A DNA stretch of 64,000 bases from an uncultured Acetatifactor sp. (GTDB taxonomy: Bacteria; Bacillota; Clostridia; Lachnospirales; Lachnospiraceae), in assembly GCA_910584865.1 (NCBI GenBank), contig CAJUCE010000003.1, forward strand, positions 124,001-188,000, given 5' to 3'. This document shows, one piece after another, positions 34,549 to 43,121 of this stretch (its first letter is position 1; the number at the start of each line of letters is the position of its first letter). Both the position numbers and the translations under genes were made by a program. Under the pieces are notes generated by a model, which was not told where the DNA came from, did no database searches, and saw only the letters and a list, made by a program, of their open reading frames with translations.

Positions 34549-36264
34549 TTACCGGCACAATTCCACGCCCTCCGGCGCTTCCGCCTTCGTCTCCACGGAG
34601 CCGTTCTCCCGCTTTCTATGGGACACTTTGATGTCGCCGTAAGGGGTGGGGTAACTGCCTTCCGCCCACTCCAGATCTCCCAGATGCGGCTCCACCTTCA
34701 CCTTCCTGCAGCCCGGCTCCAAAATCTTTATGCCCAATACATTCTCCGTCAGCCAGGGAGTTGCGCCGCTGGCCCATCCATGGCAGAAGCTGTGGCGGTG
34801 TCCCTGATAACAGAAGCCGCCGTATGCGGCATGGACATCCACCTTCCCATCCTGGGGCAACTCGTCGATGGGAGACGCATTTTCCATCCAGTCCACATTG
34901 AAATCCTCCCAGAAGGTAGTGGCACCTAACGCAAGCATGCCGCCCCAGTATTCCCGAATACAGTCCAGGCACCCCTGGTAATCCTCTGCCATAGCCCTGG
35001 CGGTCAGAATGTAATATCCCATGAAAGTGGACATCCCCTTTGCCCCGCCAGGTTTTAACAGTGTATCATTGACCTGAACCGCATCCTTCATACCCATCAG
35101 CACCGACAGCGCCGCCGCCTGCTTGGAATCCTCATAATCTGTCTCATACCCGGCCAGCCGCTCCAGATCACGCCTGCACTGTGCTATCCGCTGCTCGTCT
35201 CCCAGGACTGTAAAGATTTTCTCCAGGCTCCTGGCGGCCCAGATATGCAGCGCCTGAACGCCGGCATCCACGACTTTATCCCTGCCTGCGGAAGGCCAGT
35301 CCAGGAAGCGCCCCTCCTTTACCGTATCCTGGCCGTTTTCATCTATGTGGGCGGAAAACTGGTCCAGAATGCCCCCCAGATAGTCCTTTTGTTTTTCCAG
35401 AAATTCCTTCCTGCCCGTATAAAAATACCAGTCATATGCAATGACGGCATACCACATAGAATAACTCGCCATTCCGTTCATCCAACCCGGCAGCGGCGTC
35501 TCCTCCCTGATAAAATCAAGGCTTTTCTCCACGGAATCGTCCTCGCCGAATACCGCCTTGACGGTAGTCACCTCAGGATGCATGTCCCCCACCCACACCA
35601 GGCGGTCCCGCTTAATGCCGTCCCAAATGTATTCCTGCATGTTCAGATGCACCGTGTAGGCGCCTACATCCCAGATACGGTTCAACAGCGGGTCACTGCA
35701 TGCGAAGCTCCCCCGGTAAGGCACATCCTTGTATACCAGGACCGCCCACACGCTCTTCAAAGCCAGCACCGCTTCCGGCTCCTCCAGGTCAATGCGCACA
35801 AAACGGAACCCGCTCTCACCGATCTGATTCATGCTCATCATGCCCACTTCCGCGGTGATATCCCTTCTGGCATGGTCATTTGTAGAATTACTCTCACCGC
35901 CCGGCTCGCTCATGGCTTCCGACGCGGATTCCCCGAAGCGGATGCGCACCTTTGCCCCCCGGTTCGTGCTGTCGGACCAGACAAGCAGCCGGATGCCGCC
36001 GTGAATCTCCACCCCGTAGTCCAGAAGCAGGGATGCCTTCCCTTCTTCGCTGCTCTTCATAACGCAGGGCTCCTTTGCCGCCAGAGATATCTGCAGCTCC
36101 CTGTCTTTCAGGAGGGCCTGGCTGTTCTCCACATCTCCCTGAGTCCACAGAATCCTTCTGGGAAGCAGGAACTGCCTGCTCCGCGTGTCGGCTTTACTGC
36201 AGTCAACCGTCTCTTTCTCCATCACCCGAAAAATATCCCTTCTGTCCCGCTGTGTCTCTTTCAT
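34549..36264 (-). CDS. GH78-like alpha-L-rhamnosidase
   Basis: A 571-residue protein from ATG 36264 (AGGAGACAG upstream). The beta-sandwich N-terminus (LLLDYGVEIHGGIRLLVW, VRIRFGESASEAM, GFRFVRIDLEE) is followed by the (alpha/alpha)6 barrel of GH78 (FACSDPLLNRIWDVGAYT, WDGIKRDRLVWVGDMHPE with the acidic catalytic region, ATTFWEDFNVDW, and SFCHGWASGATPWL). The C-terminal KVEPHLGDLEWAEGSYPTP is also typical. The protein is shorter than most GH78 enzymes (about 900) and lacks a signal peptide, so it is likely intracellular. The next gene downstream is GH106-like, suggesting a small rhamnoside-utilisation unit without its own transporter here. Confidence 0.82.
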   Translation of the reverse strand: MKETQRDRRDIFRVMEKETVDCSKADTRSRQFLLPRRILWTQGDVENSQALLKDRELQISLAAKEPCVMKSSEEGKASLLLDYGVEIHGGIRLLVWSDSTNRGAKVRIRFGESASEAMSEPGGESNSTNDHARRDITAEVGMMSMNQIGESGFRFVRIDLEEPEAVLALKSVWAVLVYKDVPYRGSFACSDPLLNRIWDVGAYTVHLNMQEYIWDGIKRDRLVWVGDMHPEVTTVKAVFGEDDSVEKSLDFIREETPLPGWMNGMASYSMWYAVIAYDWYFYTGRKEFLEKQKDYLGGILDQFSAHIDENGQDTVKEGRFLDWPSAGRDKVVDAGVQALHIWAARSLEKIFTVLGDEQRIAQCRRDLERLAGYETDYEDSKQAAALSVLMGMKDAVQVNDTLLKPGGAKGMSTFMGYYILTARAMAEDYQGCLDCIREYWGGMLALGATTFWEDFNVDWMENASPIDELPQDGKVDVHAAYGGFCYQGHRHSFCHGWASGATPWLTENVLGIKILEPGCRKVKVEPHLGDLEWAEGSYPTPYGDIKVSHRKRENGSVETKAEAPEGVELCR

Positions 36265-36491
36265 CTTTTCTGTCTCCTGTGTTTCCGGGCAATATCTCCG
36301 CCGGCGGTTTTCGTAACTGACCGTCCTCCAGCGGGAATATTGCTGCCTTTAAATTCTATGCTATGGTTTTCTTACACTCTGTGTTTCCCATTGCCATATG
36401 CTCATTATACAAAACGCCGGCCTATTACACAACGGAACAATTTTTTAGTGAAGGGGTTAAATATTGCCTCTCCGGCATTTGCACTGCCTGA

Positions 36492-36605
36492 TCAGCCTCT
36501 GCACGCACGCCCATATACCCTCTTTTGTATCAGGACGAAACGACAAATAACACGTATAGTCTTTGGATTATCTGCCGCCGGACGCCCCTTATGCTTTTCC
36601 GGCAT
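36492..36605 (-). pseudogene. Remnant of a small RHH-type (GRPTDNPK-motif) DNA-binding protein gene
   Basis: A 37-codon frame with a strong ribosome binding site (AAAGGAGGG five nt before ATG 36605). It encodes MPEKHKGRPAADNPKTIRVI, then diverges into a short Cys/Arg-rich tail and stops. The start resembles the N-terminus of ribbon-helix-helix proteins from integrative elements, which carry GRPTxNPK followed by the RHH strand. Here the helices are missing, so this is read as a truncated or frameshifted remnant. The rest of 36265-36712 shows nothing else. Confidence 0.5.
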
Positions 36606-36712
36606 ACTTCCCTCCTTTCCTTGCCAACAAAAACAGTATACTATAATACCGCCAATAAATCAGGTAATATTTTACCGCCTTAAATTCAAAAATGCCGATT
36701 CCAATTCATCTT

Positions 36713-37066
36713 TCATTTCACTAACTTTTCCATCCACGCAGCCTCCTGAAACCCTACAAGGACGAAATCCTCCCCCACCACAATCGGCCGCTTCACCAGC
36801 ATGCCGTCCGTTGCCAACAGGGCAAGCTGTTCCTCCTCGGGCATAGACGGCAGTTTATCCTTCAGTTGTAGTTCCTTATACAGGTTCCCGCTGGTATTGA
36901 AGAAGCGTTTCAGAGGCAAACCGCTTTTGCGGTGCCAGTCGGCCAATTCTTCTTTTGTAGGATTTTTCTCCCTGATAGGTCTGTCCTCGTAGGCGATATG
37001 GTTGTCTTTCAGCCAGGCCACTGCCTTTTTGCAGGTACTGCATTTCTCATATTGTAGTAATATCAT
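36713..37066 (-). CDS. ArsC/Spx-family thioredoxin-fold protein (arsenate reductase-like)
   Basis: A 117-residue protein with CSTCKKAVAWLKDNHI at residues 9-24, the redox or regulatory Cys motif of the ArsC/Spx family, followed by IREKNPTKEELADWHRKSG, RFFNTSGNLYKEL and the conserved DGMLVKRPIVV. The second motif resembles YffB/Spx-like proteins more than true arsenate reductases, and no other ars genes are near. Probably a cytosolic thiol-redox protein; arsenate reduction is unproven. The start has GGGAGG upstream. Confidence 0.88.
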   Translation of the reverse strand: MILLQYEKCSTCKKAVAWLKDNHIAYEDRPIREKNPTKEELADWHRKSGLPLKRFFNTSGNLYKELQLKDKLPSMPEEEQLALLATDGMLVKRPIVVGEDFVLVGFQEAAWMEKLVK

Positions 37067-37256
37067 TTTCGGTTTTCCTCCCTATTTTGGTAATGTACTC
37101 CCGGAATTTCCAAGCCTTATTTTTTGCGGCTATTGCAGATCCGTTTTTGCAATTTCTCCGCTATTTGCAATAGAATTTAGATACTCCCTTTTCGGAAAAG
37201 CGTTCCCAGTACATCAGTCTCCAACTACAAGAAAATCTAAAAACAACTCTGAATAC

Positions 37257-37676
37257 TCATTGATTGATTTGCTTTGTCAGCATTTTTTCAAATTCACATC
37301 GATAGGGAGCAAAGCCAAGTCTCTCATGCATCTGAACGGAAGCTCTGTTGCATAAACCAGTTCCGGCGCGAATAACTTGTGCGCCGCTGCGCCTGGCTTT
37401 CAACTCAACGTACTCGTATAATCGGGTTGCCGCGCCATGCCGCCTAAACTCTTCTTCAATATAGATTTCCTGAATCTCCACAAAACAAAAACCGCTTCCT
37501 TCATCCTTGCAGAAGGTAGTCCAGAGATAGCCGACACTGCGTTCATCCTCTGTCTCAATAATCTCTGCGATGCTGTGTTCATCCTGTGCGGTTCGTTCGA
37601 GATAGCCGTAAAATCCCGAAACCTGGCTTGTTAATGAGAACCATTCTGAGCGGTAATCAGAGTATGATATTTCCAT
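37257..37676 (-). CDS. GNAT-family N-acetyltransferase
   Basis: A 139-residue protein from ATG 37676 (GGAGGAGG upstream). The acetyl-CoA-binding region is recognisable (IQEIYIEEEFRRHGAATRLY, with RRHGAA as the pyrophosphate loop), followed by AGTGLCNRASVQMHERLGFA. The substrate is unknown. It is followed 63 bp downstream by the remains of an AAA-ATPase gene. Confidence 0.88.
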   Translation of the reverse strand: MEISYSDYRSEWFSLTSQVSGFYGYLERTAQDEHSIAEIIETEDERSVGYLWTTFCKDEGSGFCFVEIQEIYIEEEFRRHGAATRLYEYVELKARRSGAQVIRAGTGLCNRASVQMHERLGFAPYRCEFEKMLTKQINQ

Positions 37677-37739
37677 TTTCCTCCTCCGCGTCATAAGGGT
37701 TTTATTTTAGTCCTGCCACTTTGTGCCATAATAAGGTCC

Positions 37740-38921
37740 TTATACCACAGCCTCAAAAATAACCTTCCCACCCCATGAAATTTCTTTCACTCCCGGCACT
37801 TTATTCTTATTGAAGTTAAAGCTGAGCAAATACCCCTTCTGCGCATGATAGGATTCCAGATAAGATGCTAACTGCTCTTCTCCCCTTCTGTTGTACTCCT
37901 CGCCGCGCCATATTTTGATTTCTATAATGTACTGCCGCCCTCTGTAGTCAACAATCACGTCTGTACGCCCCCGATCCCTGGTTCTGGCTTCAATATAGTA
38001 GTTGCCCACGCCGTTGATGACCGGCTTTAAATACAGCAGGAAAAACTTCCTCCCGTTTTCCTCTATAAATTTCTCATCAGCGGAATGGTATAAGTCTCCC
38101 CAGTGGACTACAAATTTTTCCAACAGAAGCTCCATATTCAGGACACCATTTTGGACAAACTGGTTCCGGTCTGCCACTGCAGCCGAAAACGTCCTGTTGG
38201 AAACCTCTTCCTCCGATAAAAATAGATTATACAAAACAGTTTCAAAAATTCTATTTGCAACCGCCATGGCTCCATTTACATTCTTTACAAAACCAAACAT
38301 AGACGCAAGCTGAATAACATCATTGTGGGCATTAAATACAACCGTTTCCCCCAAAAACAACATGGAATAAAGCAATTTCCGCAGTTTCGGAAAATCCGTC
38401 AGCTTATTAATCAAAGAGTCAAACAGCGTGTTCTTCTCCATCAGCAGAATCTTCTCTGCCGCCAACAGCCCCTCCCTGGTCCATGCCGCCTGCCTGTCCG
38501 GGAATTCCACGCTTCCCGCAACCTCCTCATCCATAAGCTGGCAAAGACGGGAAACCAGAAAGGGGTAGCCGCAGGTTTCCCCATACAAAAGTTCCGCCAT
38601 CTGCTTTACGTCCATTCCAGTATGGTAGTCCGCCTCATATTCGGCCAACATCCCCTCTATGCCCTCCGCCTCCAAATCCATATTCACATGAAACGCGGCT
38701 GCAATGTTCCATGGACTGTTATGCTTATGCTCCGAATCCGGGCGGACCTTCTGCTTCAGGTTCCTGATATCATATACCCCTGCCAAAATCACCGACTGAA
38801 ACGTGGGAAATTCATCCCTCTGCAGGTAATATCCCCGCAAAAGAGCCAGAAAATCAAGGAAGACCTGGTTATTTGACGCACTGTCTACCTCGTCAATGAG
38901 CAGAATAACATGGCCGGAATT
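37740..38921 (-). pseudogene. AAA-ATPase-like / PD-(D/E)XK nuclease protein, 5'-truncated
   Basis: The frame opens directly after a TAG at 38924-38922 and already begins inside the ATPase domain, with the Walker B motif VILLIDEVDSAS. The first half with Walker A is absent; the usable ATG at 38840 lies even later. The remainder reads normally (FPTFQSVILAGVYDIRNLKQ, YGETCGYPFLVSRLCQLMD) and ends with a PD-(D/E)XK_9 nuclease domain (GRTDVIVDY, YIIEIKIWRGEEYNRRGEEQ). The family (AAA-ATPase_like + PDDEXK_9, DUF1703) is abundant in Bacteroidetes and Clostridia. Deletion brought it next to the GNAT gene at 38961; the fragment is probably non-functional. Confidence 0.8.
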
Positions 38922-38960
38922 CTATGGACCGAATCATCCTCCGGCTCCGAATTGCAGAAC

Positions 38961-39449
38961 CTATAGATTTTTTGCAAAATATAACACCAATGTCCCATCC
39001 TCTACTTCGGACATGACAAACTCATCATAGCCCCAGTGGAGATAGATTCCCAGATTTCTGGTCATATGGGCCTCTACCCCGATGGTCAGCCTCCGGCAGC
39101 CGGTCTCTCCGGCATACTTTTCCATCAGCTTCACAAGACGAGAGATATGTCCCTGTCCTTCATAGGCCTTCTCTATCCTCAGAGCGTTGATATTTGCCGT
39201 TGTTCCGCCATCCGCCAGCAATTCCCGCCCGCCTATGGCGCGGCATTCCGGCTCAAAGAGCAGCGTACCCTCCCCTACAGGCTCTCCGTCAAGCGATACC
39301 AGAAAAGTTTTTGACTTGCCTGACATATGATAGTCTATGTATTCCTTCCTCCATCTTACCCAGTCTTCATCCCCCTTGTTATTTTCAATGTTCTTCTCCC
39401 ATATCTTCTCCAACCCCGGCAGCAAAGCAATTCCATAGCTCCATTCCAT
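38961..39449 (-). CDS. GNAT-family N-acetyltransferase
   Basis: A 162-residue protein. Central motifs NINALRIEKAYEGQGHISRL (acetyl-CoA loop GQGHIS) and VEAHMTRNLGIYLHWGYDEF are typical of GNAT acetyltransferases; FLVSLDGEPVGEGTLLF is the beta-strand pair before them. The substrate is unknown. The gene after it on the same strand is the truncated AAA-ATPase fragment, 39 bp away. Confidence 0.87.
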   Translation of the reverse strand: MEWSYGIALLPGLEKIWEKNIENNKGDEDWVRWRKEYIDYHMSGKSKTFLVSLDGEPVGEGTLLFEPECRAIGGRELLADGGTTANINALRIEKAYEGQGHISRLVKLMEKYAGETGCRRLTIGVEAHMTRNLGIYLHWGYDEFVMSEVEDGTLVLYFAKNL

Positions 39450-39568
39450 ACACTGTCCCTCCTCCCCAAGCCTTTTTATGCAACTTCCCAGACATACTTT
39501 TATAATTCCTTTATAATTGCTTTATCTTTTTCCAAAATCCATACCACAAACTTTGGTATAAGGATACC

Positions 39569-40267
39569 CTATTCTGCCAGACGAGAGAATAAATTTGGCG
39601 TTCTGTCATCAAAATAGCCGATAGGATTTTCTTTGCTTTTTTCCAAATCAATTTCCAACTCAAAGCCGCCATATTGATTTTGCTTCCATAACACGCATCT
39701 TCCTGACGGGTCATATGCATAAGCCAGGGGAATGTGTCCCGCAAAGTGGGAGCAGCCAATGACGGATACCTCATTCTCAATAGCCCGCGCCCTTGCCAGT
39801 GAAGTCCACTGTTCAAGCTGCAGCTCATGGTACATTCCTGTCCCGATTATATTGATCAATAAAACCGGATTGTCCAAACACATAATCCTTGACACTTCCG
39901 GAAAATGTATCTCATAGCAGATCGGTATTCCAATCTGTCCGAATTTCGTATTTACACAGCCGATTTTTTCTCCATGTCTTTTCTTTTTCTGCTTTTCCCC
40001 TTTGGTCAGGATACATTTCGTATATTCATCAACAATATTGCCGCCGTCTATGACCAGGGCCTTTTGCTGTCCGTTCTGGCTGAAATCCTTATAACCGGTG
40101 ATGACATATTTTTCTTCTTTCCTTATTATGGCAACCGCTTCTCCCAGGACATTGCTGTCTAAAAAGCCTTCCGGAAAAACGTACAGGTCTGCTTTTCTCT
40201 CCGACAGAAAATGCTTTAGCTCCTTTATGCTATTATTCTGCTTCGGAACGGCTAATAACATATTCAT
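39569..40267 (-). CDS. Carbon-nitrogen hydrolase (nitrilase-fold amidase)
   Basis: About 232 residues. Start chosen at ATG 40267 with AGGAAG upstream; an ATG three codons earlier is possible. The catalytic triad of the superfamily is visible: Glu in YVFPEGF, Lys in LTKGEKQKKK, Cys in IGIPICYEIHFPEVSRI. Also present is SLARARAIENEVSVIGCSHF, typical of the fold. It hydrolyses an amide or nitrile bond of unknown identity. It has no signal peptide and is probably cytosolic. Confidence 0.85.
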   Translation of the reverse strand: MNMLLAVPKQNNSIKELKHFLSERKADLYVFPEGFLDSNVLGEAVAIIRKEEKYVITGYKDFSQNGQQKALVIDGGNIVDEYTKCILTKGEKQKKKRHGEKIGCVNTKFGQIGIPICYEIHFPEVSRIMCLDNPVLLINIIGTGMYHELQLEQWTSLARARAIENEVSVIGCSHFAGHIPLAYAYDPSGRCVLWKQNQYGGFELEIDLEKSKENPIGYFDDRTPNLFSRLAE

Positions 40268-40521
40268 GGCTCTCATTCTTCCTTTCACTGAATATCACCA
40301 AGATGGAAAAAACAATTTATCTTTCATCCGCTCATGAGAAATATCACCCAATGAATGTCATCTTGGTATGCAGAAATGTTTTCCGTCAGATCTCTGTTCC
40401 CGCATAATAATCTTCCTCCTCTTTGTCGCCCTGGAGCATATGGCATCAGACAACAATGCGAATCTCTGTCCCTTTTTATTATATATGGCTTTAAAGTGAG
40501 TTGCAATGAGAAACCTGAATA

Positions 40522-40549
40522 AATTTTAATTGATGCAATTTTAATTGAT
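40522..40549. repeat. Direct repeat of AATTTTAATTGAT
   Basis: Two perfect 13-bp copies (40522-40534 and 40537-40549) two bases apart, in the 690-bp gap between the nitrilase gene and the DUF2975 gene. The spacing suggests a possible protein-binding site but no partner is known. Apart from this, the promoter and the hairpin listed separately, 40268-40957 shows no gene. Confidence 0.5.
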
Positions 40550-40718
40550 CTGTTCCGACATTCCGGCCGATGTGTTCCACGGTTTACTGCTTACGGCTTC
40601 GCCATTCACAGCATAGCAGCCTCTGTAATGCCACAGCATTTAGCATCCCCGCGATACCTCATCAATTATTTCAATAAAGTATTGCAGTAATTATTTAACG
40701 AAAAGCATTAAAACATTA

Positions 40719-40747
40719 TTGACATACTTAAATTCATATGCTATTAT
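40719..40747 (+). promoter_or_regulatory. Sigma-A promoter of the DUF2975-HTH operon
   Basis: TTGACA (40719-40724), 17-nt spacer, TATTAT (40742-40747). The expected leader is about 200 nt. Confidence 0.8.
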
Positions 40748-40780
40748 ACGGCTAAGATGACAGACACAAAGGTAACCTTT

Positions 40781-40846
40781 TATACTCGTGAACGCATTTA
40801 ACTGCCGCTTATTACCCCGGCACTGAAGAAGCGTTCGCTCGTTATA
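40781..40846 (+). repeat. Inverted repeat in the DUF2975 leader, related to one at 58560
   Basis: TATACTCGTGAACGC (40781-40795) and GCGTTCGCTCGTTATA (40831-40846) form imperfect arms around 35 nt. The left arm nearly equals the arm at 58560-58571 (CACTCGTGAGCG), and both loops are of similar length, suggesting a second small repeat family. Confidence 0.5.
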
Positions 40847-40957
40847 CATATTGGTTGGCACTTGTTTTCGTTAGTAAGTATAAATGCCGGATAAGGCAGT
40901 CTGTCATCAAAAGGCAACTATTGACTGGTATGAGCGCTGACGCGCACAGGAGGTACA

Positions 40958-41590
40958 ATGCGTATGAAATTCAATCAAATATTCGCAAATGAGCACTTGG
41001 CCGGATCTGCCGCCCGGCTCATGAAATATCTCTGCTATTTTGCAATCTGTTTCTATGTCCTATGCGCCGTCCTCAGTTTTATGGGACGTCAGACCTTTTT
41101 CCTGCATACAAAAACAGGAACCTTTGAGCGGGCGATTTACGCAGAGGAAAATCATAACCCGCATTCCCGCAGTATGACTGTCTCCATGGGCGATGATATT
41201 CATGTATGGACAAATGATACTGACCAGATTGACCCGGCTGTTCAGGCAGGGCTTTCCCTCATGTATGCTGTCCACATAATTCCCATGATTTTTGCCTATT
41301 GGTTTTTGAGCCGTGTATTTTCCAACATAAATAAAGGGCAGATTTTTACGGAGCAGAACTCCTCTTATCTGCTTTATTATGGGATGCTCCAATTGGGGGC
41401 GGCTGTTTTTGTACCATTTATCAAACTGTTGATTTGCCGGGTTGTGAACCTTGCATCTGGCGGCCGGATGTCCATTTCCACCGGCCGTGCCGTGCTTAAT
41501 ATGCTTATCCCCGGCATTGCTTTCATTGTGGCTGCGTACATCATCCATTACGGGGTGCATCTGCAGGACGAGGTGGATCATACATTATGA
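40958..41590 (+). CDS. DUF2975 membrane protein
   Basis: A 210-residue protein with four predicted membrane helices (YLCYFAICFYVLCAVLSFMG; SLMYAVHIIPMIFAYWFLS; YLLYYGMLQLGAAVFVPFIK; MLIPGIAFIVAAYIIHYGVH) and an outer loop after the first. The FSNINKGQIFTEQN motif is the hallmark of DUF2975. AGGAGG lies 4 nt before ATG 40958. The next gene, an HTH regulator, overlaps its stop by four bases. DUF2975 genes are regularly followed by this YozG-type HTH gene; the pair probably forms a membrane-linked regulatory unit, mechanism unknown. Confidence 0.88.
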   Translation: MRMKFNQIFANEHLAGSAARLMKYLCYFAICFYVLCAVLSFMGRQTFFLHTKTGTFERAIYAEENHNPHSRSMTVSMGDDIHVWTNDTDQIDPAVQAGLSLMYAVHIIPMIFAYWFLSRVFSNINKGQIFTEQNSSYLLYYGMLQLGAAVFVPFIKLLICRVVNLASGGRMSISTGRAVLNMLIPGIAFIVAAYIIHYGVHLQDEVDHTL

Positions 41591-41796
41591 TTATTATTCG
41601 GCTTGACCGTGTGTTGGCGGACAGGAAAATGCGGCTTAATGACCTGGCGGCCCGGGTAGGTATCTCTAATGTCAATCTTTCTTACTTAAAAACAGGAAAA
41701 GTAAAGGCCGTCCGTTTCAGTACCCTGGATGCAATCTGCAAAGTTCTGAAGTGTCAGCCGGGAGATATTCTTGAATATGTCGAAGATTCGGAATGA
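41587..41796 (+). CDS. YozG-type XRE/Cro HTH regulator
   Basis: A 69-residue single-domain helix-turn-helix protein (DRVLADRKMRLNDLAARVG, ISNVNLSYLKTGKVKAVRFS, ICKVLKCQPGDILEYVED). It overlaps the DUF2975 gene by four bases (ATGA), so expression is coupled. It likely regulates the operon, perhaps through interaction with the membrane partner. Confidence 0.9.
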   Translation: MIIIRLDRVLADRKMRLNDLAARVGISNVNLSYLKTGKVKAVRFSTLDAICKVLKCQPGDILEYVEDSE

Positions 41797-41963
41797 ACCA
41801 CCCCGCCACAGGCTAAAAGCGTCCTTTGGACACTTTGGTATCCGGCCCTGGTTTCCATCTTCAGAACGCTGCAAACAGCGGGGTATTAGACCCGTAAAGG
41901 AATAAAAAACTGCAGTCTCCGAATTCGAAGACAAAAATACTACGGCCTTAGGAGGACAAAATA

Positions 41964-43121
41964 ATGAATGTTTATTATCGCAAAAATGGAAATACATGGA
42001 AAGAAGACCGCAGGAAATCCCCTCTCTCCTGCATCCCCGTGAACCGGACTTTCCTCTGGGGCAGCCATGAAATCCGCATTCCGGCCCTCTATATCGGCAG
42101 GGAGGGCGTTGTCATCGATATCTGCTCCAGACTGCCCACAGAAGAAATCCTCCGGTTCCAGAGAAAATGGCCCCGTGAGAAACGGCTCTGCCTGAGGACA
42201 CAGGAAGACTATGAACAGATAGATGCGGATAATCCGGGAAGCCGTGATTTTCTGGCGGATTTGTGCCTGGACGGACAGCCCCTCGCCTGCCGCATGAGCG
42301 CAAGCCTAAGATGGTATCCGGAAGCGCTCCGCCCCGACAGGGACGCGGAACAGGTGCAGGATGCACGGCACAACGGCATAGACGCGGATACAGAAACGCC
42401 CACAGCTGCACGACACGACGACGTAAACGCGGATACAGGAACGCCTATTAATGCCCGGTTCAACGGCACTGACACGAAAACACGCACAGCTGCCTGGCAC
42501 AATGACGCAGATGCAGAAGCACTCATGAATGCCTACGAATGCGACAAGAACGCCTGCTGGCATCTGGGACGGATTCTCTATGACTGGAAGGAAGACCCTA
42601 TCCTGTCTCCCTCAAGAGTTTCCCTGGTATTCCACGCCCGCCCCATCTCTGTCACCACAAAGCATTTTACCACAAAACCTTTTTCCGCTGAACCATCCAT
42701 GGACCCCAGAGAAATCAGGACCATCCATCCCGCAACCGGACAGGAATACACCCTGACGCTTCACGGATGCGAAGAAACCATGCACGACTTCAGCAACATA
42801 GGCGCAAAGGAGATACTTTACCCGGAACACTGCCAGGTTCTCTCCTACAGCATCTCCCCTGAAATAGAAACTGGCCTGTTTGAAATCAGGGACTGCGGGG
42901 AAAGTGACCCGCCCCGTCCGCAAGAAAAGACAGACACCCCCCGCGAGTCAGGATCCGGCTGTACCGCCATCTTTCTCGCGGGAAAAAATCCTTCCCCCGA
43001 CAGGCGGATCGCTCTCTCCTCCCTGCATTTTGAGCCCGTCAGGGAAGTCCGGTGGCGGACTGTTTTTGAGATAAAGCCCCTGGAAGACTTGGAGATTACT
43101 TTTCCGATTCCGCTGCCTTGA
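41964..43121 (+). CDS. Protein of unknown function with internal 15-residue repeats
   Basis: A 385-residue protein (AGGAGG upstream) of unrecognised family. The N-terminal 125 residues (NRTFLWGSHEIRIPALYIGR, GVVIDICSRLPTEEILRF, DFLADLCLDGQPL) and the C-terminal half (LVFHARPISV, TIHPATGQEYTLTLHGCEET, LYPEHCQVLSYSISPEI, WRTVFEIKPLEDLEI) look like a folded beta-rich protein. Residues about 134-190 are tandem repeats (ARHNGIDADTETPTA, ARHDDVNADTGTPIN). There is no signal peptide or membrane helix. It is convergent with, and overlaps by 26 bp, the giant helicase gene. No function is proposed. Confidence 0.75.
   Translation: MNVYYRKNGNTWKEDRRKSPLSCIPVNRTFLWGSHEIRIPALYIGREGVVIDICSRLPTEEILRFQRKWPREKRLCLRTQEDYEQIDADNPGSRDFLADLCLDGQPLACRMSASLRWYPEALRPDRDAEQVQDARHNGIDADTETPTAARHDDVNADTGTPINARFNGTDTKTRTAAWHNDADAEALMNAYECDKNACWHLGRILYDWKEDPILSPSRVSLVFHARPISVTTKHFTTKPFSAEPSMDPREIRTIHPATGQEYTLTLHGCEETMHDFSNIGAKEILYPEHCQVLSYSISPEIETGLFEIRDCGESDPPRPQEKTDTPRESGSGCTAIFLAGKNPSPDRRIALSSLHFEPVREVRWRTVFEIKPLEDLEITFPIPLP
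42363..42530 (+). repeat. 45-bp in-frame tandem repeat in the unknown 385-residue protein gene
   Basis: Units begin at 42363, 42408 and 42453 (45 bp apart), with a shorter fourth from 42492. They encode acidic 15-residue repeats with DADT and TPT words. Confidence 0.8.

Noticed and set aside
41797..41963. Terminator or small gene between the HTH and the 385-residue protein genes
   Set aside because: No stem with a T-run and no frame with a ribosome binding site could be found; the genes may be co-transcribed.
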